From Microbulbifer sp. YPW1 (lineage in GTDB: Bacteria; Pseudomonadota; Gammaproteobacteria; Pseudomonadales; Cellvibrionaceae), in the NCBI RefSeq assembly GCF_013367775.1, contig NZ_CP055157.1, positions 682,001 through 746,000 of the forward strand: DNA of 64,000 nt, given 5' to 3'. The notes under the pieces are model-generated. The model was not told the origin of the DNA, made no database searches, and worked only from the letters and a program-made list of their open reading frames with translations. Every line of letters starts with the position of its first letter. Position 1 is the first letter of the stretch. Shown piece after piece: positions 51,630-60,700 of the stretch. Made by a program: the position numbers and the translations under genes.

Positions 51630-54011
51630 ATGCGGGAACACCCACATTATCAGGACATCGTCCTGATCGGCGGCGGACACAGCCATGCGATTCTTCTGCA
51701 GCTGTGGGCCAGCAACCCACTGCCCGGGGTTCGACTTACCCTTGTTTCCCCCCAGGTACAAAGTGCCTACGCCGGTATGCTCCCCGGGATGATCGCCGGG
51801 CATTATGGCTTCAGCGATATCCATATCGACCTGCCACGCCTGTGTCGCGCCGCCGGCGCCCGTTTTATCCAGGCCTGCGCACATCAGATCGATCCGAACG
51901 AACGCACGGTTTCCCTGCTGGGACGACCGGACCTGGAGTTCGACCTGTTGTCACTGGATATAGGCGCCACCCCCTGCCGCAATATTCCCGGTTCCGAGCT
52001 CGCCATACCGGTCAAACCCATCGGCCACTTCCACCGTTACTGGGAACAGCTGAAGCAACAGATCCACACCGAGCACCAGCCGCTGCGGCTCGGCGTAGTA
52101 GGCGGCGGTCTCGGCGGCTGTGAACTGGCCATGGCCATCTCCTCGGCGCTGGAGGAACCGGTTTACAGCGGTAGGGTTGAAATACACCTGCTGCACGCGG
52201 GTAACAAGCTGCCCGAGGGTTACCCACTGCTGACCCGCAGGCTGATTGCGCGTGAGCTCAACCGGCTGAACATTCACCCCCATCGCAACTGGCGGGTTGC
52301 GGAAATTACCCACAGCGGTGTACACAGCGATGATGGCGAGTTTCTGCCAATGGATAAGGTATTGCTGTGTACCGAGGCGGGCGCGCCGCCGTGGTTGAGC
52401 CAGTCTGGATTGGCCCTGGATGCCCAGGGGTTTGTGTTGGTAGATGAATACCTGCGCGCCGAGCGACATCCGTATATCTTCGCCGCCGGAGATGTGGCTA
52501 GCCCGGCAAAACCACCCACACTCCACACAGCCGAAGAAAAATCTGCCAACACTGCCCTGCACCAGGGACCTACGCTCTACCACAATTTGCGCGCGACCCT
52601 GCTGGAGCAGCCCCTCAAGCCCTATCGGCCTCGCAGACACTTGCTTCAACTGGTGACCTGCGGCAATCACCGCGCTATTGCCTGTCGCGGAGGCTTTTCC
52701 GTCGCCAACAGTGCCCTGTGGCACTGGAAAGACCAGCGCGAGCGCAACTTCATGCAGCGCTTCAGCGCACTGCCGGTAGGCGCACAACAGACTCCCCCTT
52801 CTCTTCTGCGCCAATTACTGCGACCGCAACCCAGGGGGCTGCAACAGCGCAACAATATCTCCGTGGCCGGCCTGCAGGGCGGCGGTACCGGCGCCAGAAT
52901 CAGCAACGATATTCTCGAGCGGACACTGGCCAGGCTGCCATCGCAGCCGACTGCGGCTGCAGGCCACACCGAGCAATCCGCTACCCCACAACTCCCCCCA
53001 GGTCAGTGGCTGGTGCAACGCTCACAGCAGATGCGCGCACCCGTCTCCGACCCCTGGCTATTCGGACGCCTGGCAGCGCTGCATACACTCACGGATGTAC
53101 TCGCCGCCCAGGCCCAACCGGTGGCGGCGCAGGCGCTGGTGACCTTGCCCACCGCGGCCCCCGAGCTGGCGGTGCGCGACCTGCAACAGATTCTCGACGG
53201 CGCCGTACGCGAGCTGAACCAGCACCACTGCACCCTGAGCGGTGGACACACCTTCGAAGGCAGCGAGTTGCAACTGGGCCTCACCGTCAGTGGCGCCGCA
53301 GAGCGGCAGCAATTGCTGGGAAAATCGGGCATGCGCGCAGGAGACTGTCTGATCCTTTCCAAGCCCATTGGCACCGGCGTCCTGTTCGCGGCAGAGCGTC
53401 ACGGCAAAGCCCGCAGTCGCTGGCTACAACAGGCACTGGAAATGATGTTGCAGAGCAACGCCACCGCAGCGGAAATCTTCGCCGCTCATCGCGCCAGTGC
53501 CATTACCGGTATCAGCGGTTACGGACTGCTGGGCCATTTGCTGGAGATGCTGCAATGGCGCAGTGACCGGATTAACCCGCAGCGAGTCGAGCCCGCCAGC
53601 GGCCAGCACCAGGCCGATCTTGGCGCCAGTCTGTTTGCTGATGCGCTGCCATTGTTGCCCGGTGCGACTTACTGCGCAGAACGCGGCCTGCTTTCCAGCC
53701 TGCACCAGCACAATACCCGTACTTACGCGGCGCTACAGAACCCCACAGCATGGCGTGCGGACCCGCTGCTGCCCCTTCTGGTGGACCCACAGATCTGCGG
53801 TGGCCTGCTGGCCTCGGTGCCGGCGGATATCGCCGAGCGCTGCGTGGCGGCACTGCACGCGGCGGGCTGTCGCCACGCCAGCGTGATCGGATTTGTCGAC
53901 GAACTACCGGAAGACCGGGAACAGCTGCCCTACACGCCACAACCGGTACACCTGACCCAAAGCGGCGACTGGAGGAAAATGGCCAATCGCTACAGCGAGA
54001 TGATTTCCTGA
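51630..54011 (+). CDS. NDH-2-like FAD/NAD(P) oxidoreductase fused to a degenerate SelD-like domain
   Basis: A 793-residue fusion. Residues 1-370 are a pyridine nucleotide-disulfide oxidoreductase of the NDH-2 type: DIVLIGGGHSHAILLQLWA (FAD), GVVGGGLGGCELAMAISSAL (NAD) and YIFAAGDVAS. Residues about 405-785 resemble selenophosphate synthetase: SGGHTFEGSELQLGLTVSG, GDCLILSKPIGTGVLFAAE and ISGYGLLGHLLEM. However, the SelD loop GCGCK/U is GGGTGARIS here, the TDFF metal site is replaced (QRSQQMRAPVSDPW) and TDVTGFG is TGISGYG. Cys/Sec17, Lys20 and two metal-binding aspartates are therefore missing, and selenophosphate synthesis looks impossible. I start at ATG 51630; GTG 51588 is also in frame. 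A separate NDH-2 gene follows 250 bp later. Confidence 0.85.
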   Translation: MREHPHYQDIVLIGGGHSHAILLQLWASNPLPGVRLTLVSPQVQSAYAGMLPGMIAGHYGFSDIHIDLPRLCRAAGARFIQACAHQIDPNERTVSLLGRPDLEFDLLSLDIGATPCRNIPGSELAIPVKPIGHFHRYWEQLKQQIHTEHQPLRLGVVGGGLGGCELAMAISSALEEPVYSGRVEIHLLHAGNKLPEGYPLLTRRLIARELNRLNIHPHRNWRVAEITHSGVHSDDGEFLPMDKVLLCTEAGAPPWLSQSGLALDAQGFVLVDEYLRAERHPYIFAAGDVASPAKPPTLHTAEEKSANTALHQGPTLYHNLRATLLEQPLKPYRPRRHLLQLVTCGNHRAIACRGGFSVANSALWHWKDQRERNFMQRFSALPVGAQQTPPSLLRQLLRPQPRGLQQRNNISVAGLQGGGTGARISNDILERTLARLPSQPTAAAGHTEQSATPQLPPGQWLVQRSQQMRAPVSDPWLFGRLAALHTLTDVLAAQAQPVAAQALVTLPTAAPELAVRDLQQILDGAVRELNQHHCTLSGGHTFEGSELQLGLTVSGAAERQQLLGKSGMRAGDCLILSKPIGTGVLFAAERHGKARSRWLQQALEMMLQSNATAAEIFAAHRASAITGISGYGLLGHLLEMLQWRSDRINPQRVEPASGQHQADLGASLFADALPLLPGATYCAERGLLSSLHQHNTRTYAALQNPTAWRADPLLPLLVDPQICGGLLASVPADIAERCVAALHAAGCRHASVIGFVDELPEDREQLPYTPQPVHLTQSGDWRKMANRYSEMIS

Positions 54012-54105
54012 CCGACGCTTGCTGCCTTACGCAAAACCCTTACGCTTGAAACCAACTGGCCGTTGCTAAACGGACTGAGTGCGTTAGTATTGCGCGAATA
54101 GAATT

Positions 54106-54123
54106 AAGGGAGAGGCAATGTAG
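54106..54123 (+). other. Start-stop element (strong ribosome site, ATG-TAG)
   Basis: AAGGGAGAGG at 54106-54115 is followed 2 nt later by ATG (54118-54120) and at once by TAG (54121-54123). It lies 138 bp before the ndh start in the leader. It could be chance, or a minimal ribosome-stalling element. Confidence 0.25.
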
Positions 54124-54261
54124 CTTTCCCGATCGAGTCTTCACAGAGACCGCCGCCCGATCAGTAATTATTTTCGACACCTGTCGACCCGGAGCCAGAT
54201 CTCCGGCAGTGCACGGGCGCGCGAAGAGCACAGTTTTTTAGCTCTACAGGAAATCTCTGCA

Positions 54262-55572
54262 ATGAAGAAGATCGTAATTGTCGGCGGTGGTGCCGGCGGT
54301 CTGCAATTGGCCACCAGTCTCGGCCGTCACTTCTCTTTCAAACGCTTTCATCGCCGCAATAAATCCCCCGCGGCGGAAATCACCCTGGTCGATAAAAAAC
54401 GTACCCATATATGGAAGCCTCTGCTGCACCAGGTCGCCACCGGCGCACTGGACTCCAGCCTCGACGCGCTGAATTACCAGGTTCACGCCCGTGCCAACGG
54501 CTTTCAGTTTGAGCTGGGCAGCCTGCAGGGCATTGATCGCGAAGCAAAAACCATAGAGCTTGCGGAAGTGTGCAGTGAAGACGGGCAACCGCTGGTACCG
54601 CCGCGCAAGCTCGAATACGACTACCTGGTATTTGCCCTAGGCAGCCAGAGCAATGACTTCAACACCCCCGGTGTGCGTGAGAACTGCCAGTTCCTGGACA
54701 GCGCCGAGCAGGCCCAGAAATTTCACACCCGCCTGCTGGATCAGTTCCTGCAACTGGAAAGCCGTGTTGCCGAGAGCGTGGCCATCGCCATTGTCGGCGG
54801 CGGCGCCACCGGTGTGGAACTGGCCGCGGAACTGGTGGACGCGGTACACGAGATGGGGCATTACGGACGCATCAAAAACGGCGATCTCAAAGTCACCCTG
54901 ATCGAAGCCGGCCCCCACCTGCTGCCCGCCCTTCCCGCGAGACTGGGTAACAGTTCGCAGAAGGAACTGTCCAACCTGGGAGTGCGGGTACTCACCGGCA
55001 CCCAGGTAGCCGAAGCCACCGGCACGGGGTTTGTAACCCGCGAAGGCGAGGAAATTCCCGCGGCGATCCGCGTGTGGGCCGCAGGTGTTAAGGCACCGGA
55101 CTTCCTGCGGGAGATGGATGGTCTCAGCGTCAATCGCCAGAACCAAATTGAAGTGGAAGCATCGCTGCGCAGTAAAAGCGATCCGAGTATTTTCGCCCTC
55201 GGCGACTGCGCCGGCTGTATCGACGCCGCCGAGCACAAGGTGCCACCGCGCGCCCAGGCCGCACAACAGATGGCGAAGACCGCTCGCGACAACCTGATCG
55301 CACTGGTGGAAAATCCCGATGCGGACCTGCAGCCATTTACCTACAAAGACCGTGGCTCACTGGTATCCCTGTCCAAGTTCGATGCGGTGGGCAGCCTGAT
55401 GGGCGGCCTGGTGAAAGGCAGCCTGACCATAGAGGGACGCCTCGCCGGACTCGCCTACCGCTCCCTCTACCGCATGCACCTCGCGGCCCTGCACGGCTGG
55501 CCCAAGGCCATGCTGCTGTACCTGATCGGGCAGGCCAACCGCTTTGTGAAGCCGCGGCTGAAAATGCACTGA
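54262..55572 (+). CDS. ndh: Type II NADH:quinone oxidoreductase (NDH-2)
   Basis: Non-proton-pumping, membrane-associated flavoenzyme that passes electrons from NADH to quinone; 436 residues. FAD site KKIVIVGGGAGGLQLATSLG, NADH site SVAIAIVGGGATGVELAAEL, SIFALGDCAGC (second FAD contact) and the quinone-site AQ motif in PPRAQAAQQMAKTARDNL. The C-terminus (RSLYRMHLAALHGWPKAMLL) is the amphipathic membrane-binding helix. AGGA stands 10 nt before the ATG. A strong bidirectional terminator follows. The fusion gene upstream carries a second, diverged NDH-2 module. Confidence 0.95.
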   Translation: MKKIVIVGGGAGGLQLATSLGRHFSFKRFHRRNKSPAAEITLVDKKRTHIWKPLLHQVATGALDSSLDALNYQVHARANGFQFELGSLQGIDREAKTIELAEVCSEDGQPLVPPRKLEYDYLVFALGSQSNDFNTPGVRENCQFLDSAEQAQKFHTRLLDQFLQLESRVAESVAIAIVGGGATGVELAAELVDAVHEMGHYGRIKNGDLKVTLIEAGPHLLPALPARLGNSSQKELSNLGVRVLTGTQVAEATGTGFVTREGEEIPAAIRVWAAGVKAPDFLREMDGLSVNRQNQIEVEASLRSKSDPSIFALGDCAGCIDAAEHKVPPRAQAAQQMAKTARDNLIALVENPDADLQPFTYKDRGSLVSLSKFDAVGSLMGGLVKGSLTIEGRLAGLAYRSLYRMHLAALHGWPKAMLLYLIGQANRFVKPRLKMH

Positions 55573-55600
55573 TTCCGTTGTGCACGTTTACCGACAAATT

Positions 55601-55628
55601 AAAAAGAGGCCCTGCGGGGCCTCTTTTT
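55601..55628 (+). terminator. Rho-independent terminator of ndh
   Basis: AAAAAGAGGCCC, loop TGC, then GGGGCCTCTTTTT (55616-55628). A long stem with a U tail, 28 bp after the ndh stop. Confidence 0.92.
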
Positions 55629-55803
55629 ATTTGTCGCTGCTGCCTTACTGATAACGAATGTCGGTACGCCATCCGAAGGTGAGAATGCGTTTAAAAAACA
55701 AAGCTGAGCCACTTTCGCCCGGGCACTGCTCTGCGCAGATATCCCGTACAATGGCAACATTTCCCCCGGCGGGAGCCAGAGAAAGTACAGGAACCCCACA
55801 GCG

Positions 55804-57894
55804 ATGCATCGCTTCCATCAATCCCTCGTCGCCACAGGGCTACTGGCCGTCGCTGGTGGCGCGATCGCAGCAGATAGTCTTGCTCAGTCCGAGCAGCTGG
55901 AACAGCTGACCGTCACCGGCACCCGCGAACCACGCCCGCGCAGCGAGCTGGCCGAATCCCTGTCCAGTGTCAGCCGGGATACTCTGCTCGCCATCAGCCC
56001 CATCCATCCGAGTCAGGCATTGACCGCAGTACCGGGCACCCTGATCAGCCGCGGCAATGGTCAGGAGAGCCTGATCGCCATCCGCTCGCCGGTACTCACC
56101 GGTGCCGGCAGCTGCGGCGCCTTTGCGATCACCGAGGAAGGGATTCCGCTGCGCGGTACCGGTTTCTGTAACGTCAACCAGCTGTTCGATGGCAATTTCG
56201 AGCAGGCGCAACGTATCGAGGTGCTGCGCGGCCCCGGTGGCGTACTGTACGGCTCCGACGCCCAGCACGGCGTGATCAATCTCCTGAGCCAGCCACCGGC
56301 AGATGGCGAGGAATCTACGCTGGCACTGGAGGGCGGTGCCAATGATTACACTCGACTCCGCCTGGGGCACAGTCGCGGCGACTCACAAGGGGGTTACCGC
56401 ATCAATTTTAACGGTGCCCATGACGGTGGCTTCAAGGAAAACGCCGGCTTTGACCAGCAGAAATTGCAACTGCGCCACGATGGACAGTGGTCGGACTGGT
56501 CCAGCCGCGCGCTGCTGAGCCTGAGCAACCTGAATCAGGAGACCGCCGGCTACGTTACCGGTAAGGATGCCTTCAGAGACGGGGATCGAAAACGGGAAAA
56601 TCCCAACCCGGAGGCCTTCCGCGACAGCCAGTCTGCGCGCGCTCAGGTGCGGCTGGAAAAGTCACTGTACGATGGCAGTACACTCCAGGTCACCCCCTAT
56701 GTCCGCTACACGGATATGGCGTTTCTGATGCACTTTCTGCCGGGCACGCCCCTGGAGGAAAACGGCCAGCGCGGGCTGGGGCTGCAGAGTACTTATCGCT
56801 TCGCCGCCAGTGAAACCCTGGATATGACCAGCGGTGTCGATCTCGAATTCACCGATGCCTGGCTGCGCCAGACCCAGGAAGGGGGATTCTCGGTTTTTCC
56901 CGCGGGCAAACAGTATGACTATCAGGTAGACGCGGCACTCGCCGCCGCCTTTGCGCAGGGAGAGAAAGCGATCGCCGACACAACCCGCGCAACCCTTGGC
57001 GGCCGGATAGAATACCTGCGTTACGACTACGACAACCGCATGCGCAGCGGCGATACCACCGACAGCGGCGGCCTGTGTATCAGCAGTTTTACCGGCGCTG
57101 TGGGCTGTCGCTATACCCGTCCCGAGGATCGCCGCGACGACTTCACCAGTGTTTCCATCAATGCCAGCCTGGTACACGAGTTTTCCGCAGACCTGAACGG
57201 GTCTCTGCGTCTGGCGCACGGATTTCGCGCGCCCCAGGCCAGCGAACTGTATCGCCTGCAGAACGGCCAGATGCATGCGGATCTGGAGCCGGAATCCATC
57301 GACAGTATCGAGCTCGGCCTGCGCCGCTGGGGTACGACGCTTCGCTACAGCCTGACCGGCTTTTATATGGAAAAGGAGGATGTGGTGTTTCAGTCCTCCG
57401 CGCGACTGAACCTGGGCGGCGGTGCCAGCAGGCATTACGGGCTGGAGTACGAAGTGCAGTGGGCGCTGGCCGATCAGTGGGACCTGGGGCTAGCCGGCAC
57501 TTTCGCCCGCCACCGCTACACCAACAATGTCAGCGCACCGGGCTCCGGGCCGATCGACAGCCGCGGCAACGATATCGATACCGCACCGCGCAACCTGCAC
57601 AACCTGAGCCTGAGCTGGCAGCCGCGGCAAGCCACACAGGTCGCCCTGCAGTGGCAGTACACGGGCAGTTATTTCACGGATATCGAAAATGCCCATCGCT
57701 ACGCCGGGCACGACCTGCTACACCTGCGCCTGCGGCAGTCACTGGGAGTGTCCACCAGCCTGGGCATCCGGGTGGAGAACCTGGCCAATGTGGATTACGC
57801 GGAGCGCGCAGACTATTCCAGCCTCGGCGGTGGTGACCGCTACTTTATCGGCGAGCCCCGCAGCCTGTATGCGGATATCCGTTTCGTTTTCTAA
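55804..57894 (+). CDS. TonB-dependent outer membrane receptor
   Basis: A 696-residue receptor, of the shorter siderophore/metal/vitamin type. Signal peptide to about residue 22 (AGGAIAADS), TonB-box-like EQLTVTGTREPRPRSEL (residues 33-49), plug with QALTAVPGTLISRGNGQES, two cysteines (SCGAF, GFCNVNQL) and IEVLRGPGGVLYGSDAQHGV. The barrel repeats end in SLYADIRFVF. The plug layout with an early cysteine pair resembles copper- or iron-related receptors, but I cannot assign a ligand. It is monocistronic: a terminator lies upstream and a convergent gene 30 bp downstream. Its promoter region (55629-55803) shows no riboswitch or Fur box that I can defend. Confidence 0.92.
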   Translation: MHRFHQSLVATGLLAVAGGAIAADSLAQSEQLEQLTVTGTREPRPRSELAESLSSVSRDTLLAISPIHPSQALTAVPGTLISRGNGQESLIAIRSPVLTGAGSCGAFAITEEGIPLRGTGFCNVNQLFDGNFEQAQRIEVLRGPGGVLYGSDAQHGVINLLSQPPADGEESTLALEGGANDYTRLRLGHSRGDSQGGYRINFNGAHDGGFKENAGFDQQKLQLRHDGQWSDWSSRALLSLSNLNQETAGYVTGKDAFRDGDRKRENPNPEAFRDSQSARAQVRLEKSLYDGSTLQVTPYVRYTDMAFLMHFLPGTPLEENGQRGLGLQSTYRFAASETLDMTSGVDLEFTDAWLRQTQEGGFSVFPAGKQYDYQVDAALAAAFAQGEKAIADTTRATLGGRIEYLRYDYDNRMRSGDTTDSGGLCISSFTGAVGCRYTRPEDRRDDFTSVSINASLVHEFSADLNGSLRLAHGFRAPQASELYRLQNGQMHADLEPESIDSIELGLRRWGTTLRYSLTGFYMEKEDVVFQSSARLNLGGGASRHYGLEYEVQWALADQWDLGLAGTFARHRYTNNVSAPGSGPIDSRGNDIDTAPRNLHNLSLSWQPRQATQVALQWQYTGSYFTDIENAHRYAGHDLLHLRLRQSLGVSTSLGIRVENLANVDYAERADYSSLGGGDRYFIGEPRSLYADIRFVF

Positions 57895-57924
57895 CGGAAG
57901 CAGCGCCTGGGTTACAGGTCACCG

Positions 57925-59982
57925 TTAGGGTCGGACCACCACCGGGCCACCCAGGTTCAGGCCCGGTGCCAACCAGGTTTCGGACCACAACAACTGCCAA
58001 CGCGCCGGCCAGCTGAGCGCACACACGGGGCCGTCCTGGGCGAAGCGGTAATCCTCACAGGGCTGGTTCAGGTCAGTGACACCGACCTCCGTAAACGCCG
58101 GCTCGCGATAGCGGAAATGATCGATCAGGTAACGCAGCCCGTCCGCGATTTCCAGATACTGCCAGCGCAAGCGGATGGGCGTATTGGTAGTGCCGGTGCG
58201 GCCCTCACCCTCCCGGTACCAGCTCAGCAGCTGCCCATGGCTACCGTATTCTCGCGAAATGGTCAGCAGGCTTTGCAGGTCCTCGGCGCCGTTGTACACG
58301 GCGATCTCCGTCTGTCGCAGCTGACCGCGGCTGTTGTAGCGATATTCGGTCACCTCCCGAGCCTCGGCAATGCCATCGGCATTGTTATCGAGGGTCATCA
58401 CCTCCTCGATCAGCTCACCACTGCTGCGATAGCGATATTCGAAAGTGCGCCGCGTGTTCACCGCGCCGTCGGCATTCACATCGTATTCCCAGGTTTGCCG
58501 GCGCAGCCTTCCATCGCTGAGATAGGCATACTCGAATGTGTTTTCGCGATCCACCACACCATCGCCATTGTCATCAAAGCGCTGGGTTTCCCGCAGCAGG
58601 CGCTCGTTGCCACCGTAGCGGTAACCCACCTCGATACGCACATCCACCACGCCGTCGACGGGAGAAAGATCGCCGTTATCCAGGGTATCCACCTGCTCCA
58701 GCAGGCGTCCGTTGCTGTTGTAGCGGAATTCAATACGCTGGCGGCGCTCTATGCGACCGTCCGCGTTGAGGTCCGCCTCTTCCAGCCACCAGTCCAGCAG
58801 GCCATCATCGTTGAACAGGCGCTCTACCCGGTACACCGAGTCCAGCAATCCGTCGACATCGTCGTCCAGCTCGAACACGGACACTATCCGATTGCCGCCA
58901 TCGTCGTAATCAAAGCGATAAACCCGTCGCTCACTGACCTGTAGCTGGCCGTCTTCCTCGACCACCTCGACCAGAAAACCGCGCTTGCTGTAAAAGCGCT
59001 CGGAGCGGTAGAAAAACTCCACGTTGCCATCTTCATCGGTGTCATTTTCACGAAGGGACAGCACCCGGCGCCCCTGCGTGTCGTACTCGTAGCTCAACCG
59101 CTCGCGCCAGCTGTCCTCATCCTCCGGCTCGAAGGTAAGTCGCAGTTCCAAGGGCAGACCGAGGTCGCTGTATACCCAGAGCACTTCCTGCTCGATGGTA
59201 TTGTTATCCCCAATATCGCGGGTCTCACGCACGGGTACGCGCGCGGGTACGATAATGCCGAGGGCGTCGTAGAGATAGATCAGGGGAAACTCGAGCGGCA
59301 ACTGGTATTTGATAGAGAAGCGGCTGGTTATCGCCGGCAGGGAATCAATTCCGCGGCGGTAAGGGAAGGCGTAAAGGTCATAGTCCAGATCGAGCTGGTA
59401 GTCGGCGAGGTCCGCATCCCAATCGCTCAGGTCGATACCCGTATCCGGGTCCTGGTCCCGATCGAGAATCAGGAACAGCCGCATCATATTCGCTACCTGG
59501 TCGAGGGGATCCACCCACTGGTGATTGCCCAGTGCCACACGCAGGTCCACCTCACTGGTGTAGGGGCTCGCTCCTACCAGGTCAAACGGGGTCAACTGCG
59601 GTGCGCCAAGCGCAGCGCCCAGTACTATCCCGCCCAGGGAGAATTCCACCACTTCCCCGTCGCGATAGCGAAAGGTGCCGTCGCCGTCAGTGAGCCCGGA
59701 AAAGCTATCGGTGCGAAAGCGCAGGCCCTGAACACCCCCGGCGGCGAAAACACCGGTCATCTCCTCGCCACTCCCCTGGCTGCGTCCGGTGCCACCACTG
59801 GAGCTGCTGGAACTGCTACTTCTGCTGACGTTGGGGTTACCGAGTGCGCGATTGTCGGAATCGCTGTCGAAGTTACAGGCGGCGAGACAGCCGGTAAGAA
59901 GGAGGCAGACAAGCAGTTTCCACCCGTCGTGCAGACACGTGTGGAGGGTTTCGATACCCGGGGATACAGGCCTCACTGGCAC
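57925..59982 (-). CDS. Surface lipoprotein with alternating YD-type hairpins and DxDxDG calcium motifs
   Basis: A 685-residue lipoprotein of no family that I recognise. I start at the GTG at 59982 because AAGGAG lies 6 nt upstream; a TTG at 60006 is also in frame. Signal KLLVCLLLTGCLAAC, then a polyserine tether (SSSSSSSSGG). Residues about 70-290 include GVFAAGGVQGLRF and DGDGTFRYRDGEVVEFSLGG. Residues about 305-565 hold about eight repeats of 32-36 residues, each joining a DxDxDG-like motif (DTDEDGNVE, DLNADGRIE, DDNGDGVVD, DVNADGAVN, DNNADGIAE) to a YD/RHS-like hairpin (FRYNSNGRLLEQ, YAYLSDGRLRRQ, YRYRSSGELIEE, YRYNSRGQLRQT). Calcium-stabilised repeat sheet inferred. Convergent with the TonB receptor. 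Confidence 0.82.
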   Translation of the reverse strand: MPVRPVSPGIETLHTCLHDGWKLLVCLLLTGCLAACNFDSDSDNRALGNPNVSRSSSSSSSSGGTGRSQGSGEEMTGVFAAGGVQGLRFRTDSFSGLTDGDGTFRYRDGEVVEFSLGGIVLGAALGAPQLTPFDLVGASPYTSEVDLRVALGNHQWVDPLDQVANMMRLFLILDRDQDPDTGIDLSDWDADLADYQLDLDYDLYAFPYRRGIDSLPAITSRFSIKYQLPLEFPLIYLYDALGIIVPARVPVRETRDIGDNNTIEQEVLWVYSDLGLPLELRLTFEPEDEDSWRERLSYEYDTQGRRVLSLRENDTDEDGNVEFFYRSERFYSKRGFLVEVVEEDGQLQVSERRVYRFDYDDGGNRIVSVFELDDDVDGLLDSVYRVERLFNDDGLLDWWLEEADLNADGRIERRQRIEFRYNSNGRLLEQVDTLDNGDLSPVDGVVDVRIEVGYRYGGNERLLRETQRFDDNGDGVVDRENTFEYAYLSDGRLRRQTWEYDVNADGAVNTRRTFEYRYRSSGELIEEVMTLDNNADGIAEAREVTEYRYNSRGQLRQTEIAVYNGAEDLQSLLTISREYGSHGQLLSWYREGEGRTGTTNTPIRLRWQYLEIADGLRYLIDHFRYREPAFTEVGVTDLNQPCEDYRFAQDGPVCALSWPARWQLLWSETWLAPGLNLGGPVVVRP

Positions 59983-60145
59983 GGGGGACTCCTTGTCGAA
60001 CTTCAATTACGGCATTTGCCTTCGACCACAAAAAAGTATTGCCGAATAAAGCAGCGGTTGTTGACCGGATTGCGCGGTATTCCGCGGATTGACGTGAATT
60101 GAATGACGTTGCTCCGGTACGGGAACAGTTGTGCGCCCCATATAT

Positions 60146-60183
60146 AAAAAGCCCCCGACAGCTGGGACTGTCGGGGGCTTTTT
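60146..60183. terminator. Bidirectional terminator between the mvaT-like and lipoprotein genes
   Basis: AAAAAGCCCCCGACAG (60146-60161), 6-nt loop, CTGTCGGGGGCTTTTT (60168-60183). A perfect 16-bp stem with A and T runs on both sides. It terminates the mvaT-like gene (minus strand, stop at 60221). Confidence 0.93.
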
Positions 60184-60220
60184 AGAGGTTTCCCGGGACG
60201 CTTGCCCCGAGAAAGCCGGA

Positions 60221-60700
60221 TCAGATTTTCCAGGTTTTTACCTTTTCCAATCCGTGCTCGGCAACCCACTGGTTCAGCTGCTTGGGATTGCGCTTTTTCT
60301 TCTCGATAGTGGCATTGGTGTAGGGGTTGCGGTAGTGACCGGTTTCCAGCTTCGGTTCAGCCGGCTTGGCCGCAGTGGAGGCACGACGGGCGGTGCGACG
60401 CGGGGCTTCACCCTCACGCTTGAGGGCACGAGCAACGCGGGCCTTGAGGCTGCGCACGTATTCCGGCGCATCTTCATTGCTGAGCTGGGAGACCAGCCAG
60501 TCGACGATCTGCTCGCCGCGCGCACCGTACAGCTCTTCCTCTTCCATTTCGTACTCGGCGGCCAGGTTCACCAGCGCCTTGTCGAAGGCAATCACACCCT
60601 GCTTCTTGCGTTCGGCCTTCGCCATCTGCTCCTGCAGTTCTTCTATTTTTGCCTGGTGTTCAGCGATTTGCTGTTCGATCTGATCGTATTCCTGAAACAT
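60221..60700 (-). CDS. MvaT-like (H-NS family) nucleoid protein
   Basis: A 159-residue DNA-bridging xenogeneic silencer type. The N-terminal 60 residues are a coiled coil (EYDQIEQQIAEHQAKIEELQ followed by EQMAKAERKKQ), the middle is acidic then basic, and the C-terminus HYRNPYTNATIEKKKRNPKQ followed by LNQWVAEHG has the layout of the MvaT DNA-binding domain (asparagine-proline, then a basic turn and an L-x-x-W helix). Longer than MvaT itself (about 124 residues), owing to the insertion LYGARGEQIVDWLVSQLSNE and an Ala/Arg linker. ATG at 60700 with GAGG about 14 nt upstream. The AT-rich region before it would suit autoregulation. Confidence 0.75.
   Translation of the reverse strand: MFQEYDQIEQQIAEHQAKIEELQEQMAKAERKKQGVIAFDKALVNLAAEYEMEEEELYGARGEQIVDWLVSQLSNEDAPEYVRSLKARVARALKREGEAPRRTARRASTAAKPAEPKLETGHYRNPYTNATIEKKKRNPKQLNQWVAEHGLEKVKTWKI

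Noticed and set aside
55629..55803. Cobalamin riboswitch upstream of the second TonB receptor
   Set aside because: GAGCCACT and GGGAGCCAGAGA faintly recall the conserved blocks, but the B12 box continuation (GACCTGCC) and the expected spacing are missing and the region is short.
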